Source: a virus
Virus record (IMG/VR): IMGVR_UViG_3300030390_000715
Coordinates: 1 to 64,000 of that record
Direction: 5' to 3' (one strand)
DNA: 64,000 nucleotides
The stretch's first letter is position 1. Each line of letters begins with the position of its first letter. The translations under genes and the position numbers were made by a program. This document shows, piece after piece, positions 26,528-34,542 of the stretch. Below the pieces are notes generated by a model. The model was not told the origin of the DNA. It did no database searches and was given only the letters and a program-made list of their open reading frames with translations.

Positions 26528-26556
26528 TTGACATTGATTGCAGAACCTGCTATAAT
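26528..26556 (+). promoter_or_regulatory. Promoter TTGACA-N17-TATAAT, leaderless geometry
   Basis: Both hexamers are consensus. The -10 box ends 5 bases before ATG 26562, so the predicted transcript start falls on or within the start codon. Confidence 0.9.
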
Positions 26557-26561
26557 ACATT

Positions 26562-27497
26562 ATGAATTATAAACTGACTATATTTAAAAACAGATACGAC
26601 AACGTAACTTCAAAAACTATGTGCTTTAATACGTGGCACGAGTTCGTTTCCCTGCTAAATAAACTTGCGAAAGTGAATAACACTAAGGCTACAGCACCAC
26701 TAATTAGCCCTGCAATATACACAGAAGAAACTACAAGGAGTAACAAGAATGTTGAAGTCTGGGCGGGGTGGTGCGCACTTGATGTGGATGATCATAGCTT
26801 CGGCAATGACATTCACGTTCTTCAGTCTGAGCTTACACGATTGTTTGCTCCTTATGATTTTGTGTGCTACAGTACTGCTAGTAGTAATCCTGATTGCCTT
26901 AAGTTTCGCCTTGTCTTTCGAATTGACTCTCATATCGAAAGGGAACAGATTCCTAAGTTTTGGTTCGCTCTCAACGCTGAAGTTGGTGAGATCGGAGACG
27001 CGCAAACAAAGGATCTCTCGCGCATGTATTACGTACCTGCCAATTATACTGGAGCTTCTAACTTCTGTTTTAGTCACGACGGCGGCTCTCCAATTGATTC
27101 ATTCGCTTTAATAATAAAGCACCCTTATGTACAGAAGACTGGCAATTCATTCTTAGATCGACTACCTCCAGAAATGCAGAAAGCTGTGGTCGAACATCGA
27201 AAAACTTCTATGACTACCACCGATATCTATTGGACAAACTACAAAGATTGCCCTTTCTTTCCTAGGCGTTTGGGTGTAGAATATCAAACAATGACAGAAA
27301 CTGGTTGGTATAGAAAAATGTATCAGATAATGATTGCAGTCGCAGGTTCTGCGATTAAACGCGGTTATCCAATTACCGCAAAGCAAGTAGCTGATATGTG
27401 TAGACAGCTAGATAATGACACAGGTAATTGGTATGAGACTAGACCGTTAGAAGTAGAAGCTGATAGAGCAGTAGAATATGCGTATCGAAATAATTAA
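26562..27497 (+). CDS. Primase-like (AEP fold) protein
   Basis: 311 residues. WCALDVDDHSFG near 70 gives an acidic D-x-D pair and CYSTASSNPDCLKFRLVFRID near 103-125 (cut) gives the Ser/Lys/Arg strand seen in archaeo-eukaryotic primase-type replication proteins. T4 itself uses gp61, a TOPRIM primase, which is not seen in this window, so this could be a replacement, but that is inference. The promoter sits so close that the mRNA may be leaderless; the next Met is residue 20. Confidence 0.5.
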   Translation: MNYKLTIFKNRYDNVTSKTMCFNTWHEFVSLLNKLAKVNNTKATAPLISPAIYTEETTRSNKNVEVWAGWCALDVDDHSFGNDIHVLQSELTRLFAPYDFVCYSTASSNPDCLKFRLVFRIDSHIEREQIPKFWFALNAEVGEIGDAQTKDLSRMYYVPANYTGASNFCFSHDGGSPIDSFALIIKHPYVQKTGNSFLDRLPPEMQKAVVEHRKTSMTTTDIYWTNYKDCPFFPRRLGVEYQTMTETGWYRKMYQIMIAVAGSAIKRGYPITAKQVADMCRQLDNDTGNWYETRPLEVEADRAVEYAYRNN

Positions 27498-27520
27498 ACT
27501 TAACTAGAAGGTAGATGTAA

Positions 27521-28435
27521 ATGAGTGATGAAGTAGAAGATGGTGTGGTAGTGCCTATGCGTGAGGACATGGCAATGATGGCTACTGGTGAGCAACCGGT
27601 CGAAGATAAAAGATCACAAAAACTAAGGATTGGTGTTGTGGGTAATGATCTAGTAGCTAATGCTATGGGTATAGCCTTTGATCCTAATATCGTCGAGGTT
27701 ATGCGCGTCGATGGTTTAGAGCAGATCGATGACTTGATCGATTGGCATCCAGGTGTTACGTTCTTATGCAGTCCAATTAAAGTTCTTGAGAATGATTCGG
27801 TCGACGATGCTGATCTTATCAATATGATAGCCAAGCTTATCAAAAGTTGTGGTAGCGGTATTTGTATTAGAAGTACTTTGGCTATTGAAACTGTCGAGCG
27901 ATTGATTAAAGCTTTGAGTTACGAAGTTGTATTGAATAAAGTTGTTTATAATCCTGTCATGTCTGATAGCACTGATGTAGGAGCTATTCTGACTCCTTCA
28001 ATCGAGTATTTCGGTGCAAGCGACGATGTGTTATCAAAGCATATGGATATTATGAGAGGCACTTCTATTATGTCGGTGTCGCAGATCCGATCGGGTAGTA
28101 TCTTTGAAGTCGTATATGCAAAGTTAGCCATTAACGGTTTTAAAGCTGTTAAACAAACTTTCTTTAATCAGTTGCATGATACTATTATGGATTGTGGTGG
28201 AGCAAGCCCGTCCAATGTTCGAAGATTAATTGAAACAAGTGAAGCACTCACAGATCGAAGCGCGATGGTTCCAACATTCGTTCGTGCGAAGGCTGATAGT
28301 GGCATGACTCACAAACGGGCTCGCTCATTTAGTGGTGAATTTGAAAATGATGTTCGAGTACTTTCGAGCATGACCGATAAAATACCTCTGCTTGACGAGT
28401 GCATTAACTATAAAAATATTGTTGATAAGGATTAA
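27521..28435 (+). CDS. Degenerate nucleotide-sugar dehydrogenase-like protein
   Basis: 304 residues. The order of a Rossmann strand (KLRIGVVGNDLVANAMG), a CSPIKVLEN segment, VVYNPVMSDST and a central helix SIFEVVYAKLAINGFKAVKQ (20) follows UDP-glucose/GDP-mannose dehydrogenases. The catalytic GFGGxCFPKDV block appears as SFSGEFENDV (near 269), lacking Cys and Lys, and the dinucleotide loop lacks its Gly pattern. It therefore looks catalytically dead, in contrast to the gene at 35100. It sits between the primase-like gene and uvsX, suggesting a structural or regulatory role in replication. Confidence 0.65.
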   Translation: MSDEVEDGVVVPMREDMAMMATGEQPVEDKRSQKLRIGVVGNDLVANAMGIAFDPNIVEVMRVDGLEQIDDLIDWHPGVTFLCSPIKVLENDSVDDADLINMIAKLIKSCGSGICIRSTLAIETVERLIKALSYEVVLNKVVYNPVMSDSTDVGAILTPSIEYFGASDDVLSKHMDIMRGTSIMSVSQIRSGSIFEVVYAKLAINGFKAVKQTFFNQLHDTIMDCGGASPSNVRRLIETSEALTDRSAMVPTFVRAKADSGMTHKRARSFSGEFENDVRVLSSMTDKIPLLDECINYKNIVDKD

Positions 28436-28438
28436 TAT

Positions 28439-29467
28439 ATGAGTATAATGGATAAATTGAAGAGTAATTCCAAGATTAAAGAAACTGCTACGATGTCAAA
28501 ATCACAGTATTTTCAAGCTAAACAATCTACTATAACTGATGTGCCCATGTTGAATGTGGCACTATCAGGTGAATTGGAGGGCGGTCTTATTCCTGGTATG
28601 ACAGTTTTAGCTGGACCCAGTAAGCACTTTAAAACTTCGTTTGCATTAAAGATCGCTAGTGCATATCTAAAGGCTGACCCTGAAGCTATCATGTTATTTT
28701 ATGATTCTGAGTTTGGTTCTCCTCAAGGCTACTTCGAGAATTTTGGTATTGATGTGAGTCGTGTTCTACACACACCCATCATTAATGTCGAAAAGCTAAA
28801 GTTCGATATTATGAGCCAACTTGAGCAGATCGAAAAGAAAGATAAGGTTATTATTGTTATCGATTCTATTGGTAACCTAGCCTCTAAGAAAGAAATGGAA
28901 GATGCGCTGAGTGAAAAAAGTGTTGCGGATATGTCCCGAGCAAAAGCTTTGAAAGGTTTGTTCCGTATGATCACGCCTTACTTGAAGATGCGAGAGATTC
29001 CACTTTTAGCTATCAATCATACGTACAAAGAGATTGGTCTATATCCTAAAGATATTGTTGGTGGCGGTACAGGCATTTATTATAGTGCTGATACTATCTG
29101 GATTATTGGTCGTCGCCAGAACAAGACTGGCACAGAGATTGATGGCTATGACTTTATCATTAAAGTAGAGAAGTCTAGATTTGTCAAAGAGCAGTCAAAG
29201 ATACCGATCACAGTAACTTGGGAAGGTGGTATTGAGACTTATTCTGGTCTACTTGACGTAGCACTTCTTGGTGGCTTTGTGACTAAACCATCGAACGGTT
29301 GGTATCAGAAAGCTGGTGCTGAAAATAAAGTTCGTATGAAAGATACACTCACCAAAGAGTTCTGGAATGATATTCTTGCTAATTCTGAGTTTCAAGACTT
29401 TATGGAAAAGCAATATCAGATTGGTAAAAAAGCTGATGTCACACTAGAAATTGAGGAAGCATACTAA
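28439..29467 (+). CDS. uvsX: RecA-like recombinase UvsX
   Basis: 342 residues (T4 391). Strand-exchange protein of recombination-dependent replication. GPSKHFKTSFAL (Walker A, near 60), IIVIDSIGNL (Walker B, near 140) and LAINHTYKEIGLY (loop region) are present. Works with UvsY (11409). Overlaps the next ATG by one base. Confidence 0.95.
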   Translation: MSIMDKLKSNSKIKETATMSKSQYFQAKQSTITDVPMLNVALSGELEGGLIPGMTVLAGPSKHFKTSFALKIASAYLKADPEAIMLFYDSEFGSPQGYFENFGIDVSRVLHTPIINVEKLKFDIMSQLEQIEKKDKVIIVIDSIGNLASKKEMEDALSEKSVADMSRAKALKGLFRMITPYLKMREIPLLAINHTYKEIGLYPKDIVGGGTGIYYSADTIWIIGRRQNKTGTEIDGYDFIIKVEKSRFVKEQSKIPITVTWEGGIETYSGLLDVALLGGFVTKPSNGWYQKAGAENKVRMKDTLTKEFWNDILANSEFQDFMEKQYQIGKKADVTLEIEEAY

Positions 29468-29820
29468 TGGCTGGATTAGTTGAGGGGACTGACTACGTGT
29501 TAGTCCCCGCTGATGGTTCACACGGCAACGATCAAGCGTGGGATGTCAGAATCGAAAGAGGACCTTACACCGAGACTGTATTGAGATATGGTAATATAAA
29601 AGCCGACGAAAATAATGGTTGCCTTAAGTTCAGTTTTATGATACAATCTAGTCCTAGCGAAGTTACTACTGAAGATCCAGCGATGCAAGAGTACGCAGGT
29701 TTGGTTCTTGAAAGTTTGCTAGAAACTGCCGCAGAAGATGGATCATTACAAGCTACCTCTGCGAAAGATGGTTGGAAAGAAATCTCGGAAGAGCAACACG
29801 ACAATTTAATGAGAACCTAG
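29467..29820 (+). CDS. Small protein between uvsX and gp41 (gp40 position)
   Basis: 117 residues, coupled to uvsX by a one-base overlap. Beta-rich start (DYVLVPADGSHGNDQAWDVRIERG, shortened) and an acidic helical end. T4 has gene 40 (head-vertex chaperone, 114 residues) at exactly this place; length and order agree, but sequence similarity cannot be verified here, and no C-terminal membrane anchor is seen. Confidence 0.5.
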   Translation: MAGLVEGTDYVLVPADGSHGNDQAWDVRIERGPYTETVLRYGNIKADENNGCLKFSFMIQSSPSEVTTEDPAMQEYAGLVLESLLETAAEDGSLQATSAKDGWKEISEEQHDNLMRT

Positions 29821-29827
29821 GTAATAC

Positions 29828-31204
29828 ATGAAAATAGATTTAGAACAAACTATATTAAGAAACTTGTTGACGAATGAACCTTATTTACGTAAGGTCATTC
29901 CTCATCTGAAAAGAGAATACTTCGAAGGTGTGTACGCTCTATTGTTCTCTGAAGTTACCCAATTTGTAGCCAAGTATAATAAGCTTCCTACGATTGAATC
30001 GTTCAAGATAGAGATAGACGAATCCGAGAAGTTCAACGAACAGAATTATCTACATGCAATTGATATTATGCCCACTATCTTTCAGTATTCTGAGGAGAAC
30101 GAAGAGTGGTTGTTAGATAAGACTGAGAAGTGGTGCCAAGATCGAGCAGTATATCTTGCTATCATGGAATCGATTCAAGTGATCGACGGTAAGCACGATC
30201 TGTATACAAAAGATGCGTTACCTGAGATTCTACAGAATGCGCTTGCAGTATGTTTTGATAACAATGTAGGTCATGATTATCTAGAAGATATTGATGAACG
30301 ATACAGATTTTATCATGAGCAAGAAGAGCGCATTCCGTTTGATCTTGATCTGTTCAATAAGATCACGAAGGGTGGATTACCTAACAAAACTTTGAATATA
30401 TGTCTTGCAGGTACTGGAGTCGGTAAGTCGCTATTTATGTGTCATATGGCAGCCGCCGCATTAGCGCAGGGAAGAAACATTCTTTATATTACAATGGAAA
30501 TGGCTGAAGAGCGAATCGCAGAACGGATAGATGCTAACTTACTTAATGTACCTATTGATCAGTTAGAGAATCTATCTCAAAAAATGTTTACCGATAGAGT
30601 TCAGAAGGTAGCATCGGGCACTACAGGCAAGATGATCATCAAGGAGTATCCTACTGGTGCGGCTCATAGCGGTCACTTTAGAGCCCTCTTGAATGAACTG
30701 AAGCTGAAGAAAAAGTTTACACCTGATGTTGTTTTTATTGATTACTTGAATATATGTTCTAGTGCTAGAATGAAGTCTATGGGTGGTGCGATTAACTCAT
30801 ATACTTATATTAAAGCAATTGCCGAAGAGTTACGAGGTCTTGCTGTAGAGTTTAATGTTCCTATTATGTCTGCAACTCAAACGACACGATCTGGATTCGG
30901 TAATTCTGATCCGGGTCTGGAAGACACTTCAGAGTCATTTGGCTTGCCTGCTACTGCTGACCTTATGTTTGCTTTAATCAGCAACGAAGACTTAGCGGGA
31001 TTAGGGCAGATCATGGTCAAGCAATTGAAGAATAGGTATAATGATGCCACAGGTGCGAACGAAAGATTTGTTATAGGAGTCGACCGATCTAAAATGAGAC
31101 TGTATGACATTGACGAGACTGAACAAACATTGACGGCTCAACCGGAGCAGGGTATGTTTGACGGTCAAAAGACTAATAAATTTAAAGATATAAAAATCAG
31201 CTAG
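29828..31204 (+). CDS. gp41: Replicative helicase gp41 (DnaB-like)
   Basis: 458 residues (T4 475). Hexameric 5'-3' helicase. An N-terminal helical domain precedes CLAGTGVGKSLFMCHMAAA (Walker A, near 195), ILYITMEMAEERIAER, VVFIDYLNICSS (Walker B, near 300) and SATQTTRSGFGNSD, the DnaB motif order. Follows uvsX and the gp40-position gene as in T4. Confidence 0.95.
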   Translation: MKIDLEQTILRNLLTNEPYLRKVIPHLKREYFEGVYALLFSEVTQFVAKYNKLPTIESFKIEIDESEKFNEQNYLHAIDIMPTIFQYSEENEEWLLDKTEKWCQDRAVYLAIMESIQVIDGKHDLYTKDALPEILQNALAVCFDNNVGHDYLEDIDERYRFYHEQEERIPFDLDLFNKITKGGLPNKTLNICLAGTGVGKSLFMCHMAAAALAQGRNILYITMEMAEERIAERIDANLLNVPIDQLENLSQKMFTDRVQKVASGTTGKMIIKEYPTGAAHSGHFRALLNELKLKKKFTPDVVFIDYLNICSSARMKSMGGAINSYTYIKAIAEELRGLAVEFNVPIMSATQTTRSGFGNSDPGLEDTSESFGLPATADLMFALISNEDLAGLGQIMVKQLKNRYNDATGANERFVIGVDRSKMRLYDIDETEQTLTAQPEQGMFDGQKTNKFKDIKIS

Positions 31205-31217
31205 GAGAGCTTATACA

Positions 31218-31433
31218 ATGGAAATTCATCCAGTACATATTCACGCGATTATATCGTCCGCATTAATTATATTTTCTTATTATATAGGACATACGATTGG
31301 ATTTAAGAGTGGGGTTCGAGGTGTCATGGTGTTGATCTGCGAATTGTATAAGGCAAAAAGTATTAGAGTAGATGAAGAAACTGGCGAACTTATCGTCACC
31401 GATGAAAACGACAACGAGAGAAAGGTTAATTAA
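31218..31433 (+). CDS. Small membrane protein
   Basis: 71 residues. One hydrophobic segment (IHAIISSALIIFSYYIGHTIGF shortened, residues 7-27) followed by a charged cytoplasmic-type tail with acidic repeats. AGGAGAG precedes the ATG. Function unknown; first of the accessory small genes. Confidence 0.6.
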   Translation: MEIHPVHIHAIISSALIIFSYYIGHTIGFKSGVRGVMVLICELYKAKSIRVDEETGELIVTDENDNERKVN

Positions 31434-31435
31434 TT

Positions 31436-31897
31436 ATGGCAGTAGATTACAAGTTCAACGAAAAATTATTGGTCGAAGAAATTATGGATTACATTAATTC
31501 GACATATGGTGCGCATTACGGTGCAAACGGATTGCAGTCCAGTGAGGTGATAGTAGATCGAGGTAGAGGTCTAGATTTCTTTCTAGGAAATATTGACAAG
31601 TACAATGGTAGATATGGTTCAAAAGGTGACAGTCCAGATGATTACAGAAAGGATTTAATGAAGATCGTTCACTATGGCATACTGTCATTATATGAGCATG
31701 ATCGAAGATACGAGCGAGTTCCGGTCGAAGAAGAGTCTTCGCAAACGCAACCTATTGATAATCGTCGATCAATTAATGATCCGACACCCGAAGAATGGGA
31801 CCTCGTCAACAGGAAGCAGAAAGAGCTGACACAGGAACTTATTGATAATCGATTAATTATCGAGAGATGCGAGAAAACGCAGGTGAAGATGAAGTGA
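31436..31897 (+). CDS. DUF3310-like protein
   Basis: 153 residues. FLGNIDKYNGRYGSKGDSPDDYRKDLMKIVHYGILSLYE (shortened; residues 45-85) matches the core of DUF3310, a small phage domain often called a nucleotide-kinase-associated protein without demonstrated function. The C-terminal 60 residues are acidic and helical. Starts two bases after the upstream stop. Confidence 0.7.
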   Translation: MAVDYKFNEKLLVEEIMDYINSTYGAHYGANGLQSSEVIVDRGRGLDFFLGNIDKYNGRYGSKGDSPDDYRKDLMKIVHYGILSLYEHDRRYERVPVEEESSQTQPIDNRRSINDPTPEEWDLVNRKQKELTQELIDNRLIIERCEKTQVKMK

Positions 31898-31980
31898 GAC
31901 GAACGGCTAATAATAGAAGTTTGAGTAGATCACGTTCGAGAGTTTGGTTTAATATTAATGAAAATAAAAGGGAATATGAG

Positions 31981-32226
31981 ATGGATGTAAAGAAGTTTGT
32001 AGAAGCGGCAAGAATGGGTGAAGTGACAGTAAGCTTCGAAAAGATTAATGATGGCGGGTTACGTGTTATGCCATGCACTCTAAACAGAGCTTTGAGCGGA
32101 GATAGAGTGCCCGAAGTGTATGAAATCAATGAGGAAAGTGATAACATAGCTGTTTGGTGTATTGACAAAGAAGCTTGGAGATCATTTCGAATCGATACAG
32201 TAGTTGATTGGGAGATAACAGTTTAA
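31981..32226 (+). CDS. SH3-barrel protein, DUF2693-like
   Basis: 81 residues from ATG 31981, chosen for GGGA 7 bases upstream; an in-frame ATG at 31867 would add 38 charged residues. GEVTVSFEKINDGGLRVMPCTL and VWCIDKEAWRSFRIDTV are the hallmark strands of DUF2693, a WYL/SH3-like barrel. Function unknown. A terminator/promoter element follows. Confidence 0.7.
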   Translation: MDVKKFVEAARMGEVTVSFEKINDGGLRVMPCTLNRALSGDRVPEVYEINEESDNIAVWCIDKEAWRSFRIDTVVDWEITV

Positions 32227-32247
32227 AATTAATTTGAAATAAAGACG

Positions 32248-32275
32248 GGTAAGGGTTGACACTCTTACCTTTTTT
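32248..32275 (+). terminator. Terminator whose loop contains the next -35 box
   Basis: GGTAAGG (32248-32254) pairs with TCTTACC (32263-32269), one G-U, followed by TTTTTT. The 8-nt loop GTTGACAC carries the TTGACA used by the promoter at 32256-32284. Confidence 0.85.
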
Positions 32276-32284
32276 CATTATAGT
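32256..32284 (+). promoter_or_regulatory. Promoter TTGACA-N17-TATAGT inside a terminator
   Basis: The spacer includes the terminator's right arm and T-run. Leader ATTAATCATAGAGCGAGA precedes ATG 32319. Confidence 0.8.
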
Positions 32285-32318
32285 GGTCTAACAAATTAAT
32301 CATAGAGCGAGAAATCTC

Positions 32319-32636
32319 ATGGGCATTATGAACGGTCACCGATATACAACTAATATTACTGATACTATTACTACCTGCCCGCTAGGTGGTAAAGAAGAGC
32401 TAACGGTCGAGCGAAGATACTTTGGATTCTTAAATGGTTTCGGTGCTTCGATAATGCGCTTCAATGATGACATGCTGTGGGAATTAGCGGTACTTGAGTG
32501 TACTAGCGTCGAAAATGATGAATGGTCTATAACATACGACACTGCTATCACGGGCGATGTGATAGCACACAAAACTGACTGTGAGATCGCCAGTCTTTTA
32601 AATAAAATATCTAATTTAAAAATGAAAAAAGCTTGA
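32319..32636 (+). CDS. Early hypothetical protein
   Basis: 105 residues, beta-rich start (GHRYTTNITDTITTCPLGGKEELTVERRYFGFLNGFG shortened), ending in a Lys-rich helix. The start MGIMNGHRYTT resembles that of the 34543 protein (MGMINGRYTT), suggesting shared ancestry of the N-terminus. Its stop codon overlaps the -35 box of the next promoter (AGCTTGACA). Confidence 0.6.
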   Translation: MGIMNGHRYTTNITDTITTCPLGGKEELTVERRYFGFLNGFGASIMRFNDDMLWELAVLECTSVENDEWSITYDTAITGDVIAHKTDCEIASLLNKISNLKMKKA

Positions 32637-32660
32637 CACCTTTATGGACCCTGATACAAT
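32633..32660 (+). promoter_or_regulatory. Early promoter, cassette copy 1
   Basis: TTGACA-N16-TACAAT followed by AGTACTTCATTAACGAGAG. The 50-bp block recurs almost unchanged at 33299 and 34030. Confidence 0.85.
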
Positions 32661-32691
32661 AGTACTTCATTAACGAGAGAGAGCATTTATC

Positions 32692-32916
32692 ATGAACAAC
32701 TTATTAGCTAAAGCAATCGAGTTCGCAGATAATAACTTAGTCGGCACTAGTTGCGACTACCCGAAGTTGACTGAGTATGTTGACGCGTTTCCTTGTACTA
32801 AAAAAATGAAAAATAGCATCTTGTATCAGATCGGTAGCACAAGAACTTGTGCGGTCGCTTACGATACTGACTTCGTAACCAAGTATGGTACTTTAACTAT
32901 TAAGAGTGAGAAATAG
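32692..32916 (+). CDS. Early hypothetical protein
   Basis: 74 residues; AGAGAGAGC leads the ATG. Contains LVGTSCDYPKLTEYVDAFPCTKKM (shortened) with spaced Cys. Unrecognised. It precedes the first of two paralogous genes. Confidence 0.55.
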   Translation: MNNLLAKAIEFADNNLVGTSCDYPKLTEYVDAFPCTKKMKNSILYQIGSTRTCAVAYDTDFVTKYGTLTIKSEK

Positions 32917-32918
32917 AC

Positions 32919-33302
32919 ATGGCATTTATAAATCAAGAGATGAAGAAGAGAATCGCCCCAGGTGTTAAGGCGGTCTTAGCCAAGTACAACATGAAAGGTA
33001 CTATGAAAATACGAGATCATATGGTTCTTTCTGTCACCATTAAGTCTGGTGAAATCGATATGATGAAGAATTGCGACTATCAGCGTGATCATATGCAAGT
33101 CAATCCGTATTGGATCGCAGACAACTTTGAGACTGTTGCCGCTTCTTTCCTTATAGAACTGAAAGCCGCGATGGAGGGACCTGAGTGGTTCGATGAAAGC
33201 GACTTTCAGACTGATTATCACCACTGTAGTCACTACTTAGAAATTAACGCTGGCACTTATAAAAAGCCATATGTTTACACTCCCGCTGAAGAAAAAGCTT
33301 GA
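32919..33302 (+). CDS. Early protein, paralogue A
   Basis: 127 residues. PGVKAVLAKYNMKGTMKIRDH, then a strand LSVTIKSGEIDM, an ELKAAMEGPEWFDESD helix and a YTP end correspond point by point to the 34095 protein. The same arrangement is common in hypothetical proteins of many tailed phages; function is not known. Its stop lies within the -35 box of the next promoter. Confidence 0.65.
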   Translation: MAFINQEMKKRIAPGVKAVLAKYNMKGTMKIRDHMVLSVTIKSGEIDMMKNCDYQRDHMQVNPYWIADNFETVAASFLIELKAAMEGPEWFDESDFQTDYHHCSHYLEINAGTYKKPYVYTPAEEKA

Positions 33303-33326
33303 CACCTTTATGGACTCTGATACAAT
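33299..33326 (+). promoter_or_regulatory. Early promoter, cassette copy 2
   Basis: TTGACA-N16-TACAAT, then AGTACTTCATTAACGAGATA. It is part of a nearly identical direct repeat (33287-33345 versus 34018-34076). Confidence 0.88.
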
Positions 33327-33359
33327 AGTACTTCATTAACGAGATAGAGCGAGAAGATT

Positions 33360-33674
33360 ATGAAAGACAGAATTTTTAACTACGCCAAGACGCAAGACAC
33401 CAACGTGTTTTACTTCAACCGTGTAGCCGATGCCTTCACTTCTAAGTTAGATTGGTACGACAACGATGACGTTGATATGATCGTCGTTGATGCTACTAAC
33501 ACTTCGCAAGAGACTGACAACATCTTCTCTTTCCTTTACCAAACTGAACCTAACACTGATCAAGTATGGATGCGCTTCGCCAAAGAGTATGAAGTGGCTA
33601 ATGCTGATCTGATTCTTGATCCAACTAAACCCGCTTACATTATACAGACATTATACAATACAGGTGTGAAATAA
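33360..33674 (+). CDS. Early hypothetical protein
   Basis: 104 residues, Asp-rich (WYDNDDVDMIVVDATN near 40), with GAGCGAGAAG before the ATG. No family recognised. The following start lies 2 bases beyond its stop. Confidence 0.55.
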   Translation: MKDRIFNYAKTQDTNVFYFNRVADAFTSKLDWYDNDDVDMIVVDATNTSQETDNIFSFLYQTEPNTDQVWMRFAKEYEVANADLILDPTKPAYIIQTLYNTGVK

Positions 33675-33675
33675 T

Positions 33676-33855
33676 ATGAATATTGATGAAAGCTATGATT
33701 CAAAAGAATTTATGAATGATGTTTATGATAATTTGATGAAAAACCAGCAACACAATCCGTTGGATTTTTCAAAAACTGATTTTGATTCTTGTCTTGATCT
33801 TGATGATTTAACAATCACCATCGGAAATTTTAAACTTAAATTAATGCAGGTGTGA
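33676..33855 (+). CDS. Small acidic protein
   Basis: 59 residues, rich in Asp, Asn and Phe (DFSKTDFDSCLDLDDLT). It begins and ends with the same 22-bp block CAGGTGTGAAATAATATGAA, found at 33660 and 33848, so the gene was probably gained or duplicated by recombination between these short repeats. Ribosome-site quality is poor. Confidence 0.5.
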   Translation: MNIDESYDSKEFMNDVYDNLMKNQQHNPLDFSKTDFDSCLDLDDLTITIGNFKLKLMQV

Positions 33856-33861
33856 AATAAT

Positions 33862-34014
33862 ATGAATATGGAAATATGGTGTGCAGAGTATTACGACCAA
33901 TTCGGTAAGAGAATAATCGAATGGAATATTAACCCAGACCGAATCGAGGCTGAGCTAGTAGCTAAGGGTATAAAGGCTGAAACGATTGATGTATATGTAA
34001 AAGACGTTTCATAA
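33862..34014 (+). CDS. Small hypothetical protein
   Basis: 50 residues (MNMEIWCAEYYDQFGKRII...). It follows the second copy of the GTGTGAAATAATATGAATAT block and ends just before promoter copy 3. The amphipathic C-terminal half (ELVAKGIKAETIDVYVKDVS, 20) looks like a real fold. Confidence 0.5.
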   Translation: MNMEIWCAEYYDQFGKRIIEWNINPDRIEAELVAKGIKAETIDVYVKDVS

Positions 34015-34029
34015 AGGTGAAGAAAAAGC

Positions 34030-34057
34030 TTGACACCTTTATGGACTCTGATACAAT
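34030..34057 (+). promoter_or_regulatory. Early promoter, cassette copy 3
   Basis: TTGACA-N16-TACAAT with AGTACTTCATTAACGAGATA. Identical over about 58 bp to copy 2. Confidence 0.88.
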
Positions 34058-34094
34058 AGTACTTCATTAACGAGATAACACAGGGAATATTGAC

Positions 34095-34514
34095 ATGGCA
34101 TATGTAAGCAAGCAAGACAAATTAGACCTTACTCCAGGCATCAAAGCTGTCCTGAAGAAATATGATGTTAAAGGTACCATATCTGTTCAGCACCACAGCA
34201 CTCTTGTTGTTAAACTTAAATCTGGTGCAGTCGATTTCAACGCTGATAATATAGTCACTGAGGACATCTTCGGCGAGCCTGACACTAGAGATTACCACGA
34301 CAATCATACTATAAACACTTATCACATAGACCGTCGCTGGAAAGGTGAAGCTAAAGCCTTCCTCTATGAACTTAAAGAAGCTATGGAAGGCGAAGCCTTC
34401 TTCAACCACGACGATAGCATGACCGACTACTTCTTTCGTTCACATTACATCGATGTTAAAGTTGGTTATAACGCTCCGTACGCATGTACTGCCGCAGACT
34501 CAATTGCGGCTTAA
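34095..34514 (+). CDS. Early protein, paralogue B
   Basis: 139 residues. PGIKAVLKKYDVKGTISVQHH, LVVKLKSGAVDF, ELKEAMEGEAFFNHDDS and the C-terminal strand IDVKVGYNAPY match the 32919 protein, with a longer middle. Both paralogues are preceded by nearly the same promoter cassette. Function unknown; duplicated early genes often diverge against different host targets. Confidence 0.65.
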   Translation: MAYVSKQDKLDLTPGIKAVLKKYDVKGTISVQHHSTLVVKLKSGAVDFNADNIVTEDIFGEPDTRDYHDNHTINTYHIDRRWKGEAKAFLYELKEAMEGEAFFNHDDSMTDYFFRSHYIDVKVGYNAPYACTAADSIAA

Positions 34515-34542
34515 TAATTAATTATATAAATGAGGAAAGATC

